From Phycisphaerales bacterium UBA1845 (GTDB lineage: Bacteria; Planctomycetota; Phycisphaerae; UBA1845): a stretch of 15,647 nucleotides of DNA. A program made the translations under genes and the position numbers. Position 1 is the first letter of the stretch; every line of letters begins with the position of its first letter. The notes below the pieces were generated by a model that was not told where the DNA came from, did no database searches, and was given only the letters and a program-made list of their open reading frames with translations. Location of the stretch: assembly GCA_002338715.1 (NCBI GenBank), contig DDIR01000019.1, positions 45,124 through 60,770 on the forward strand, in the 5' to 3' direction. Shown one piece after another: positions 1 to 6,801 of this stretch.

Positions 1-438
1 GTGGCTGCTGGAGACACCGCTGGTCGTCAAGCGGGTGACCAACGTCACATTGCCATTGTCGACGTCGCTCAAGTCGATGACGTCGACACCGCCCGAACTT
101 TCGTTGACCACATAGGCATAGTCGCCAAACGTCTTCACGTCGCACCAGTCGCTGGTTGAATGCCCGACCGATCCAACAATCACAGGATTCACCGGGTCGG
201 TGATTTCGACGACGATCAACTTGGTCGTGACGCCCATCAACGCGTATTCGCGACCGGACTGCGAAACGTACCCCCAACTGTCGCAACCGGCGCCGGCCGT
301 CAAATCGGCCAGGTCGAGCCACGCATGCTGCGACACGTTTAGGCTTTGGAACTGCCCCAAGGCCTGTTGGACAGTCAGGACGCATAGCAATGTGGCGATA
401 AACGTTGGCACTTTCCTAAGTCGGTAGGGGCGAATCAT
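1..438 (-). CDS. Secreted choice-of-anchor B-like protein (5' part, cut by the left edge)
   Basis: This frame is open from an ATG at 438 to the left edge, giving 146 residues with no stop. It opens with a signal peptide: basic MIRPYRLRK, a hydrophobic stretch to about residue 24, and a probable cleavage after ALG (residue 28). The mature part contains GCDSWGYVSQSGREYALMG, then a repeat of the type LIVVEITDPVNPVIVGSVG, then SDWCDVKTFGDYAYVVNESSG. This series of short beta repeats (a named item, 'DPxNPxxVG', 'YAYVV') is the pattern of LVIVD-repeat and choice-of-anchor B family proteins, which are secreted and usually end in a variable anchor such as PEP-CTERM or a dockerin-like domain. The C-terminus is outside the window, so the anchor is unknown. 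An AAAGG at 447-451, 8 bases before the ATG, is a modest ribosome site. The gene is divergent from the dockerin-repeat gene at 708. Molecular function is unknown; the family assignment is from recalled motif patterns. Confidence 0.8.
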   Translation of the reverse strand, partial: MIRPYRLRKVPTFIATLLCVLTVQQALGQFQSLNVSQHAWLDLADLTAGAGCDSWGYVSQSGREYALMGVTTKLIVVEITDPVNPVIVGSVGHSTSDWCDVKTFGDYAYVVNESSGGVDVIDLSDVDNGNVTLVTRLTTSGVSSSH

Positions 439-647
439 TGAGTTGACCTTTGTGGTTGGACCGTAAGATTCGAAATCAAGGCGCGACCGAAAATCAGAAG
501 CGACGGTCACACGATGGCGATAACTGGCAACGAGATTGCTGATGCAACGGACGAGGGGCCCGCCTTAGAACCGAGATTATACCACCACCTTGTCGATCGC
601 TTCAAACATTCCATGTGTATTGGAAATGCGTCTGAATTGTGTTCGTC

Positions 648-677
648 TTGACCGGTTGATCTGCCAACTCGTAATAT
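648..677 (+). promoter_or_regulatory. Candidate sigma-70-type promoter for the dockerin-repeat gene
   Basis: A -35 box TTGACC (648-653, five of six consensus bases) is followed after 18 bases by a -10 box TAATAT (672-677, four of six). Transcription would start near 684. This position argues against the GTG at 687 as the start codon, since it would leave almost no leader, and favours the ATG at 708 or 735. Identified by eye only. Confidence 0.45.
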
Positions 678-707
678 CAATGATTCGTGCGACGCCCCAA
701 AAAACAC

Positions 708-1928
708 ATGAAACCAGCAACCGACTCAACAACAATGCCCTTTCGGCGCCTTCAATTGGTGTGCGCTGTTGCTGCGCTCGTCGTACTTGCGGGGAGTGCG
801 TCAGCACATTTTTTTGTTGAGCAGCGGGAGCGTGTTGGACCGACCCCGAAGGATCCGGGGCATGGGTGGCTGGCTGAGGTCTTTTTGGATATTCCCGATT
901 CATCCGCGGTGACGCTGTTGAATGCGGAAATCTACATCGCCGGGCGCACGCCCGACTTTACGTTCAAGACCACTTACATCGACTTCCCCGCCGGACCATC
1001 AGGCGGCGCGCTGGACACGAGTTTCGCAACGTTCGGCGACTTTTTCGACGACTATATTTCAGATGTTTCCGACCCCAGTAAACTCGATGAGCCATTCGGC
1101 AGTTTCGTCATACGTTTCAATGGCCTGCTGAACGTGCAGCTTCGCGACAGTTCGTTTGATGAATACGGCCAGCCGTTGCTGATCGATTTTGCAACAAACG
1201 CGCACGGCGGATATCGCACGCGGATTGGCACAACCACGATTTATCGCGTGCAGAACACGGCATTCGTCGGCTCACCGTTCATGACTGAAAACGCAGTGCT
1301 TTTGGGCCTTGGCTTATTTCCGATTCAGATCACGTACTTGCAGCAATATGACCCGACCAATGCAGCTGGCAATGAAATGGCGGGCGTCGAGTTGTACAGC
1401 TGGCATCCGGGCGGTTTGCCCTGGCCGGCGGGGGCTTTAATGAGCGATCCGCGTTTCGGCGACATGACTGTCACCACGCCCGACGTGATCTATCAGCCCG
1501 ATGAAATCCCGGTACCCGTCAAGGGAGACTACAACGGCGACTCGCGCAGCGACCTGGCGGATGCCCAATCGCTGCAATTGTGTTTTGGCGGCGACGGGTT
1601 CGACATTGTGGCGAATGGCGGTGATCCGTCGTGCCTTGTGTTTGACATGAATGACGACGGCGACGTGGACTTGGCCGACGCGCAGTTGTTTACGTTGTCG
1701 GCATCAGGTCCGGATGCGTACCCGTATCGCAAAGGCGACTACACAAATAACCAGATCATCGATCTCGAAGATTTTCAGTGGATGCAGTTTTGCCGGACCG
1801 CCGCCACAGATGAAGAGGAACGCGGAATGTTGCCAACCGGCTGTGAGTGGCTGGATTTCAACGATGACGGCGTGATCGATCTCACGGATTTCGCGTTTTT
1901 TCAAAGTGCGATGCCGGTAACAAACTGA
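708..1928 (+). CDS. Secreted protein with C-terminal dockerin-like EF-hand repeats
   Basis: The function is not recognised. The frame is open from a GTG at 687; ATGs at 708 and 735 are better starts because the candidate promoter ends at 677 and the signal peptide (MPFRRLQLVCAVAALVVLAG, cleaved after ASA before HFFVEQ) begins at the second ATG. None of the three has a clear Shine-Dalgarno. The body, roughly 230 residues, is rich in aromatic and beta-forming residues and matches no family I know. The C-terminal third holds four calcium-loop motifs: DYNGDSRSDLAD (about residues 274-285 counted from 708), DMNDDGDVDLAD, DYTNNQIIDLED and DFNDDGVIDLTD. The pattern D-x-N/D-x-D-x-x-x-D-L-x-D is that of type I dockerin repeats, which planctomycetes use widely at the C-terminus of exported proteins. 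The third loop, with NNQ, is weak as a calcium ligand set. The loops are arranged as two pairs separated by Cys-containing segments (LCFGGDG, FCRTAA). The protein is probably exported and calcium-stabilised. Confidence 0.85.
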   Translation: MKPATDSTTMPFRRLQLVCAVAALVVLAGSASAHFFVEQRERVGPTPKDPGHGWLAEVFLDIPDSSAVTLLNAEIYIAGRTPDFTFKTTYIDFPAGPSGGALDTSFATFGDFFDDYISDVSDPSKLDEPFGSFVIRFNGLLNVQLRDSSFDEYGQPLLIDFATNAHGGYRTRIGTTTIYRVQNTAFVGSPFMTENAVLLGLGLFPIQITYLQQYDPTNAAGNEMAGVELYSWHPGGLPWPAGALMSDPRFGDMTVTTPDVIYQPDEIPVPVKGDYNGDSRSDLADAQSLQLCFGGDGFDIVANGGDPSCLVFDMNDDGDVDLADAQLFTLSASGPDAYPYRKGDYTNNQIIDLEDFQWMQFCRTAATDEEERGMLPTGCEWLDFNDDGVIDLTDFAFFQSAMPVTN

Positions 1929-2008
1929 CTGAATGTCGGGCAATCAAAGCCCAATTACTGCAAAAATTAGATTTGCGAAGACTTTTCGGACGTAGGAAAC
2001 CGCCCCAC

Positions 2009-2038
2009 TTGTAACACCCGGCGTTCGACAGCTACAAT
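2009..2038 (+). promoter_or_regulatory. Candidate sigma-70-type promoter for the PEP-CTERM gene
   Basis: A -35 box TTGTAA (2009-2014, four of six consensus bases) and a -10 box TACAAT (2033-2038, five of six) are separated by 18 bases. The predicted transcript start is near 2045, which leaves a leader of about 90 bases before the ATG at 2133. Found by eye. Confidence 0.5.
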
Positions 2039-2118
2039 CAGGACCGAGAGAGTTCATCCCAGAGAAGAGAATTCATCGGTGAATTCACCAAGGGTCGGCG
2101 AATCCCAAGCCGCACCAC

Positions 2119-2132
2119 GGAGAGGAGAGAAA
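2119..2132 (+). promoter_or_regulatory. Strong Shine-Dalgarno that fixes the start at 2133
   Basis: The purine run GGAGAGGAGAGAAA stands directly before the ATG at 2133. AGGAG at 2123-2127 is 5 bases from the start codon. The alternative in-frame GTG at 2079 has no such site and would add 18 residues before the signal peptide. Confidence 0.75.
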
Positions 2133-3002
2133 ATGTTCCACCCAATTACACGGTATCGGTACATCGTTGCATTTTCAGGCGCGTTGGTGGCATGCGCGGT
2201 TGCAACGGTCGCACACGCAGGCCCCACCGACCAGCCGCAACCCATTGGTTCCAGCACGATGTCGATCACGTACAACACGTCGGCTGGCGACGTCACATAT
2301 TTCGGATCGCGCACGCACAACGGCACTGGTCCGGGTGACGTGACGAATCTCGGTGGTGCGCCCAATGTCGGTGCATTCAGCGCGCACAATGCGCTCGGCC
2401 GGCGACCGGCGACTGCACAAGGTTCCAACGAAACACTGATGCGGCACGGCTTCTATAAATTCGGCAGCAGTGGTTTCAATATTGCCGGGGACTTCTTTCC
2501 TGATGTCACGCCAGGAAGCGACGTGACGATCGCCATTGAAAACGTTCAGTTCGATCGCCCGGTGCAGGTTCAGGAAGACACGGCACTATTGCATATTTTG
2601 TGGGACCTTGATCAGGTGGACTCGCTCGGGCTCAATGATCAGAACCTGCCCAGATCCTACGTCAATCCGAACAACCATCACACGGTGACAAATTTTCGCG
2701 ACGTCGCTGAATTCCAAAGCCAGAACGTGTTCCTGGAAAATCCCGTCCCGAACTACAACCTTGGCGACATTGTTCCGGTGTTCTCACAACCGCAGCCGGA
2801 TACGGTTAGCGTCAGTCTGACGTTCCCCTACGAATTGCTCCGTCACTTTGAAGACGACGGACTGGGCGTCCCAACGGGCCTACCTGGTCCGGGCGGATTT
2901 CTTGAACCGTTCCATCTTCACCTTGAATACTTGGTCGTTCCTGAACCGTCGGCAGGACTGCTGCTCGCAATGGGCGCGATGATTATTCGTCGACGTCGAT
3001 AG
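2133..3002 (+). CDS. PEP-CTERM sorting-domain protein
   Basis: This is an exported protein of 289 residues that is probably processed and anchored by the exosortase system. The start at 2133 follows a strong Shine-Dalgarno. An N-terminal signal peptide of about 29 residues (MFHPITRYRYIVAFSGALVA, cleaved after AHA) leads into a mature domain with many Asn, Gly, Thr and Asp residues and beta-rich character, including TSAGDVTYFGSRTHNGTGPG and DVTIAIENVQFDRPVQVQ. The last 22 residues are a complete PEP-CTERM tail: VVPEPS, the hydrophobic run AGLLLAMGAMII, then RRRR. In known systems this tail is recognised by exosortase EpsH/XrtA-type enzymes and is linked to exopolysaccharide production. No exosortase gene lies in the window. 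The middle domain is not recognised. The gene has its own promoter and ends just before a terminator hairpin, so it is probably monocistronic. Confidence 0.88.
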   Translation: MFHPITRYRYIVAFSGALVACAVATVAHAGPTDQPQPIGSSTMSITYNTSAGDVTYFGSRTHNGTGPGDVTNLGGAPNVGAFSAHNALGRRPATAQGSNETLMRHGFYKFGSSGFNIAGDFFPDVTPGSDVTIAIENVQFDRPVQVQEDTALLHILWDLDQVDSLGLNDQNLPRSYVNPNNHHTVTNFRDVAEFQSQNVFLENPVPNYNLGDIVPVFSQPQPDTVSVSLTFPYELLRHFEDDGLGVPTGLPGPGGFLEPFHLHLEYLVVPEPSAGLLLAMGAMIIRRRR

Positions 3003-3027
3003 GATTAGACTCGAAACAAGAGTTTAG

Positions 3028-3067
3028 AAAAAAACGCGCCCGTGACCTTTTCAATCACGGGCGCGTT
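3028..3067 (-). terminator. Strong intrinsic terminator of the 3100-4425 lipoprotein gene
   Basis: A perfect 13-bp stem (AACGCGCCCGTGA at 3033-3045 against TCACGGGCGCGTT at 3055-3067) has a 9-base loop. Read on the minus strand, the stem is followed by a run of seven T (complement of 3028-3034), so it is a textbook rho-independent terminator for the minus-strand gene that stops at 3100. On the plus strand the stem is followed only by CGATG, so termination of the gene ending at 3002 would be weaker, though the hairpin may serve both convergent transcripts. Confidence 0.85.
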
Positions 3068-3099
3068 CGATGTTGAAATGCACTTCTTCGGGGTTGGGT

Positions 3100-4425
3100 T
3101 TACGGATTCAGTACCGGATCAAAGACACCGCCCAACTGACCGAGCAATGCAAATGCCTGCGGCGTCGAAACCTTCAACAGCACCGATCGATCAACTTCGC
3201 GGTAATTCCCAGCGATCCAGAGATCGTCGCCCCCTCGCTCGATGCCCTTCCAAGTGACTTCAGGATCCGGCAAGCGGAACGTTGCGATGGTCTCCAACTG
3301 CTCAAGATCGATGACGAGCAGGTAATTCCCGTGAATCGCGAAAACATAACCTGAATAGAGCGTCATTGACTTCAGTTGCACCTTAAACGCGCCCATCCCC
3401 GTCGCCACTTTTGTGTCGACGGCCACGCTGACAAACTGTGCGTTTGCGGATGTATTTTCGCTGCCATGCAGAAGGATGTATTCGCCATCCGCGTCGATCG
3501 TCGCGGCTTCGATGTTGATGTCGAAACCGAGCGTCGACACGTCAAATTCATCCACCTTGGCTGGCGGGTTCGAGCAATACCGACGAAGCAATCTGTCGCC
3601 ACCGCAACCGCAGGTGGTCCAAATATCATTATCCTGCACGAAGGTTAAACGTCGCGCGTTTCCGAAGTCCACCGGTTCACCGACAACACCCGTACTGACA
3701 TCAATGGGGTATTGGAGATATCCTGATTCGCGCCGGGTCACCCAGAGATTCTGTCCATCAAATCCAAGCTCGGCTGGACCATCCAGCTTGAAATCAAGTT
3801 CAAAGCGATCATGCACAAGCAGTGCAGGACAGGTTGCTTCAAACGGGATTGCCTCAACACGAGCAAACACGGACGTCTCCAGATCGCCATTGGTGATATA
3901 CAGCGTGTCCGCATCATCAATTTCAAACTTGTATGCCTTCGGTGAACCACTCTCCACACCGATGGTCACATCGTCGATGCCGCCCGGGGCATAAACGGCA
4001 GTCCGGCACTCGTTCGTTCTTGTCGCAGCGTTGTATCGGAAGAACATGGCGCTTCCATCTTCGTAGAACTCGACATACTCCACCTCGAAATCCTGGTTGT
4101 ATCCATCAAACGGATATCCTGAATCGAACGCCCAGGCACCGATAAGCAACTCGCGCGCGGTGGGTTCATCGGGCACTTCGATCGGGTCCGGATCAACGGG
4201 GTCCTCACCATTCGAATTGATCGGATCGGGTGTCACCGGATCAGGATCGACCGGGTCTGGATCAAATGGATCGGGACCGTTCGTATTGATCGGGTCCGGA
4301 TTGGGAAACGGTTCGGGTTGCGGGTCAGGTTCATTGCCCCCCTGAAACTGACACCCGGTGCAAAGGGCCAGCAAGAATGCCAACCCCGCAAGCAATACGT
4401 CTGAATTCTGAAACTTCGCACTCAT
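3100..4425 (-). CDS. Lipoprotein with Asp-Pro linker and propeller-like domain (paralogue 1)
   Basis: The function is unknown. This protein of 441 residues has three visible parts. Residues 1-25 form a lipoprotein signal: hydrophobic VLLAGLAFLLALCTGC, with C25 as the likely lipidated Cys. The box CTGC is unusual in having Cys at -3. Residues 32-88 form an acidic, proline-rich linker built from PDP/DPV/DPI units interrupted by INTNG and INSNG. Residues about 91-200 begin LLIGAWAF and contain VEYVEFYEDGSAMFFRYN, like lipocalin-type beta domains. From about 205 on, repeats such as ELGFDGQNLWV and ADGEYILLHG suggest a beta-propeller. AGGAG at 4434-4438, 8 bases before the ATG, is a good ribosome site. 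The gene is a paralogue of the gene at 4674-5981 and follows it in the same direction after 248 bases. It should be surface- or periplasm-anchored by lipid, with the linker holding the folded part away from the membrane. Confidence 0.82.
   Translation of the reverse strand: MSAKFQNSDVLLAGLAFLLALCTGCQFQGGNEPDPQPEPFPNPDPINTNGPDPFDPDPVDPDPVTPDPINSNGEDPVDPDPIEVPDEPTARELLIGAWAFDSGYPFDGYNQDFEVEYVEFYEDGSAMFFRYNAATRTNECRTAVYAPGGIDDVTIGVESGSPKAYKFEIDDADTLYITNGDLETSVFARVEAIPFEATCPALLVHDRFELDFKLDGPAELGFDGQNLWVTRRESGYLQYPIDVSTGVVGEPVDFGNARRLTFVQDNDIWTTCGCGGDRLLRRYCSNPPAKVDEFDVSTLGFDINIEAATIDADGEYILLHGSENTSANAQFVSVAVDTKVATGMGAFKVQLKSMTLYSGYVFAIHGNYLLVIDLEQLETIATFRLPDPEVTWKGIERGGDDLWIAGNYREVDRSVLLKVSTPQAFALLGQLGGVFDPVLNP
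4151..4333 (-). repeat. Asp-Pro-rich coding repeat, copy in paralogue 1
   Basis: The stretch encoding residues about 32-92 of paralogue 1 consists of imperfect 9-base units of the type GGATCGGGx (plus strand) that encode Asp-Pro pairs. A matching tract lies at about 5725-5890 in paralogue 2. It is an extended acidic linker rather than a DNA-level element: units vary in the third codon position. Confidence 0.6.
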
Positions 4426-4596
4426 CTTTAAAACTCCTGGTCATTCACCCCGGCGTCCCTCGGTTGGACGCATCGAATTTGCCATTGACCGCATCGCCAT
4501 CCGACGGGTCTATCATTCCATGCGACAACGCGGGACCGCATTCACGAAAACAAGTGATGTTTATTGAGATTTCTTGTGGTTTGACTGCGCGCACGA

Positions 4597-4642
4597 AAGC
4601 CGCGAATCCAGAGGTTATGCTTCAACCCTGAATCCGCGGCTT
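4597..4642 (-). terminator. Long imperfect hairpin downstream of lipoprotein paralogue 2
   Basis: AAGCCGCG (4597-4604) pairs with CGCGGCTT (4635-4642). Pairing continues inward with two mismatches and one bulge to GGTT/AACC around a loop ATGCTTC. The structure lies about 30 bases after the minus-strand stop at 4674 and before the next gene in that direction. There is no T run after it on either strand, so it may be a weak or attenuating terminator, or an mRNA-stabilising stem between the two lipoprotein genes. Confidence 0.45.
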
Positions 4643-4673
4643 AAGATCAAAAACCGCCTCATTTTCTAGGCAT

Positions 4674-5981
4674 TTAATGTGCGATCGAACTTTCGTGATC
4701 CAATCCGAGGGGCGCAATCGCACCACTTGGTTTCATCTCGGCAATCGAGACCGTGCCAAGTCCGTGCGAATCCATCATCACAAAGATCCGTTCGTCAAGC
4801 GTGGCGACTCGGACGGAATCAAATCCGATCGGCTTCAGGTTGAATGTCTCCACCGCCTCGTAGGTGGTCGAATCAATCTTGATCAGTCGAAAGTCGTCGA
4901 GCCCCCACAAATACTGACCGTCATGCGACAGAGAATTCAAGTAAATCTCGAACTCAACCGCCTCGATGAGTCGATTCGGCTGAACACTTGTGTCAACTCG
5001 AACGATGGATTGACGGCCTGTTTCGCTCGCTTTGCCAAACAGGAACAGTTCTCCTGTCACGGGATCGACAGCCGCTGTTTGCATGTTTATTTCAAAACCC
5101 AGTTCATTGCGTGTATCCACCGAGTCAACTTCCACGCCGGCTTGCGTATAGCGCTTGACCACCTCGTCGCTACCATTTGCGTCGTGCGTCCAGATGTCAC
5201 CGCCTTGCATCGCAATCATGAATTGAAATCCAGTCGGTCCTGTTATCGATTGGCCGACAACGCCAACCGTCGATACCATGGCGATGTCAGCTCCGGGTGA
5301 CGTGTTGAACCAGAACGCCTCACCGTCAAACTCCAGATCGCCGAACCCGTTCCGCTCCAGTTCCGTGTCGATTCGACTCAATTCCTCCATTGTCTGACAG
5401 AGGTATTCGATCGGTACGACCTCTTCGCGAATCAACGTGTACTTGACCCCGCGTTGATTGGTCACAATCACCTTATCAAATCCATCAAACCGATAGACCA
5501 AAAACTCGCGACCATATTCATACGACTCAAATGTCAGGCCTGTGTCACCGATGATGCGATACTCAATATCATTGCATTCTTTAACTGACGTCGCCTCGTC
5601 GCGGCCAAACGTCATCGCCGCTCCATCCTCAGCAAACTGGATGTACCTTGCGTCGTACTCCACGTGGTTCGCAAAGGCCAAGTCCTCTACCAGTCGCCAC
5701 ACACCGACAAGGTCCGCTGGCCCCGGTTCCTCAACAGGGTCGACGCCATTGGTATCAATGGGGTCGGGATCAATCGGGTCTGGAGTCACCGGATCGGGAT
5801 CGACGGGATTCGGATCGACGGGATCTGGCCCATTCGTATTGATCGGGTCGGGATCGGGATTCGGAAACGGTTCCGGCTGAGGATCTGGCACGTTGACGCC
5901 GCATGCACCGCAAAACAGCAGCGTCAGCGCCGTGCTCGAAATCAACTGGGTCATTTTTTTGCATCTGGTCATCACGTTCAT
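4674..5981 (-). CDS. Lipoprotein with Asp-Pro linker and propeller-like domain (paralogue 2)
   Basis: The function is unknown. This is a paralogue of the 3100-4425 product with the same order of parts. A signal sequence (ISSTALTLLFCGAC) has its probable lipidated Cys at residue 27; again a Cys stands at -3. An almost identical linker follows (residues 32-85: PDPQPEPFPNPDP, INTNGPDPVDPNP, DPVTPDPIDPDPIDTNG). A lipocalin-like stretch starts at LVGVWRLVEDL with YIQFAEDGAAMTF. A propeller-like half follows, with DLEFDGEAFWF, GGDIWTHDANGSDEVVKRY and SLSHDGQYLWGLDDFRLIKI. The two proteins align along their full length but the folded parts have diverged much more than the linker. The first ATG at 5981 has AGGAG only 2 bases upstream, while the ATG at 5972 has it 11 bases upstream, so either could be used. 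The gene is divergent from the sigma-factor gene. Confidence 0.82.
   Translation of the reverse strand: MNVMTRCKKMTQLISSTALTLLFCGACGVNVPDPQPEPFPNPDPDPINTNGPDPVDPNPVDPDPVTPDPIDPDPIDTNGVDPVEEPGPADLVGVWRLVEDLAFANHVEYDARYIQFAEDGAAMTFGRDEATSVKECNDIEYRIIGDTGLTFESYEYGREFLVYRFDGFDKVIVTNQRGVKYTLIREEVVPIEYLCQTMEELSRIDTELERNGFGDLEFDGEAFWFNTSPGADIAMVSTVGVVGQSITGPTGFQFMIAMQGGDIWTHDANGSDEVVKRYTQAGVEVDSVDTRNELGFEINMQTAAVDPVTGELFLFGKASETGRQSIVRVDTSVQPNRLIEAVEFEIYLNSLSHDGQYLWGLDDFRLIKIDSTTYEAVETFNLKPIGFDSVRVATLDERIFVMMDSHGLGTVSIAEMKPSGAIAPLGLDHESSIAH
5725..5890 (-). repeat. Asp-Pro-rich coding repeat, copy in paralogue 2
   Basis: Imperfect 9-base units encode PDP/DPV/DPI in the linker of paralogue 2. Order and interruptions (INTNG, IDTNG) match those in paralogue 1, so the tract was present before the gene duplicated, or has been kept alike by recombination. 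Confidence 0.6.
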
Positions 5982-6100
5982 GTCTCCTGCCTAGCGCATC
6001 ATCGCAAAATCCAATGTCTCATCAGGCCACACAGCCCCCGGAGCCATTGCTGCGACAAGGGTGGACAACGATTCACGCTTTTTTTTGAAACTTTTGCCTC

Positions 6101-6118
6101 TATACTGAGACGGTCTCA
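6101..6118 (+). promoter_or_regulatory. Possible -10 box and inverted-repeat operator before the sigma gene
   Basis: TATACT (6101-6106, five of six bases of TATAAT) is followed directly by TGAGAC-G-GTCTCA (6106-6118), a perfect 6-bp inverted repeat with a 1-base spacer. A T-rich tract (6079-6086) lies upstream in place of a clear -35. The sigma start codon is 20 bases beyond the repeat. A half-site GTCTCA recurs at 6016-6021 on the side of the divergent lipoprotein gene. A dimeric regulator could bind here; this is inference. Confidence 0.4.
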
Positions 6119-6138
6119 AGTGGCCCGGATGCAATTCA

Positions 6139-6756
6139 TTGGAAAATCAAGATCAACAACTCATTCAGCGAGCGATCGGGGGCGAAACGCAGGCGTTGAC
6201 CCAACTGCTCGGCAGTTATGGGCCGTCCGTCGAACGCGCTTTGCAAATCAGCCCGACATGGCAGGCGATGATCGAACCCGCCGACGTGATGCAGGTGACC
6301 TACCTCGAAGCATTTCTGCGTATCAAGACGTTTGATCCCGAAAGGGCGTCATCCTTCGAAGCGTGGTTGCGTCGCATCGCTGAAAACAATCTCCGCGACG
6401 CCATCAAGGGCCTCAGTCGCAAGAAGCAGCCGCAACCGCGAAATCGCATCAAACCTGGCGGATACGAAGACTCGCTGGTCGGTCTTTACGAAATGATCAG
6501 CGCCTCGATCTCAACCCCCAGCCAACAGGTGGGCCGGGCCGAAATATGCAAAGCCGTCGAATCGGCCATTGCGGCCCTGCCCGAGCGTTATGCCAAGGTC
6601 ATCCGCCTTTACGACCTGGAGGGCCGACCGATCGACGAGGTCGCCGCAGCGCTGGAACGCTCCACCGGCGCGGTCCACATGCTGCGAGCCCGTGCACAGG
6701 ACCGCCTGCGCGAAATTCTGGGGACGCAATCCATGTTTTTTGGAAGTGGCGCGTGA
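6139..6756 (+). CDS. ECF-type RNA polymerase sigma factor
   Basis: This 205-residue protein has the layout of a short extracytoplasmic-function sigma factor that would direct RNA polymerase to a special set of promoters. Region sigma-2 covers about residues 8-95 (LIQRAIGGETQALTQLL, VMQVTYLEAFLRIKTFDP, FEAWLRRIAENNLRDAI). A linker rich in basic residues and Pro follows, then sigma-4 at about 137-195 (AIAALPERYAKVIRLYDLEG, helix-turn-helix IDEVAAALERSTGAVHMLRA). The start is a TTG at 6139: the frame has a stop at 6106-6108 and no ATG or GTG between, and the residues after it fit the usual N-terminus. No Shine-Dalgarno is evident. No separate anti-sigma gene follows; instead a Ser/Thr kinase gene starts 45 bases later, an arrangement common in planctomycetes, where sigma factors of this kind are thought to be controlled by the neighbouring kinase. 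Confidence 0.9.
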   Translation: MENQDQQLIQRAIGGETQALTQLLGSYGPSVERALQISPTWQAMIEPADVMQVTYLEAFLRIKTFDPERASSFEAWLRRIAENNLRDAIKGLSRKKQPQPRNRIKPGGYEDSLVGLYEMISASISTPSQQVGRAEICKAVESAIAALPERYAKVIRLYDLEGRPIDEVAAALERSTGAVHMLRARAQDRLREILGTQSMFFGSGA

Positions 6757-6801
6757 ATGCGGTGCTGCGTTTGTCGCAGTGATGGTTGAGGTGAAATTCG
6801 C

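Noticed and set aside
687..707. GTG at 687 as start of the dockerin-repeat gene
   Set aside because: The candidate -10 box ends at 677, so a start at 687 would leave almost no leader, and the signal peptide fits an ATG at 708 or 735.
2079..2132. GTG at 2079 as start of the PEP-CTERM gene
   Set aside because: The strong Shine-Dalgarno at 2119-2132 and the signal peptide both point to the ATG at 2133.
4151..4333. Short regular repeats resembling a CRISPR or satellite array
   Set aside because: Units are 9 bases, imperfect, in frame with the lipoprotein gene and have no spacers; they encode Asp-Pro pairs.
4097..4345. Plus-strand frame encoding a Gly-Ser-Thr repeat (GSGSTGSGS type)
   Set aside because: It is the antisense reading of the Asp-Pro linker of the lipoprotein gene; the similar frame at 5542-5880 has the same cause.
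5664..6335. Plus-strand frame running into the sigma gene, including an ATG at 6129
   Set aside because: Its first part is antisense to the lipoprotein linker and its end is out of frame with the sigma factor, which has clear family motifs.
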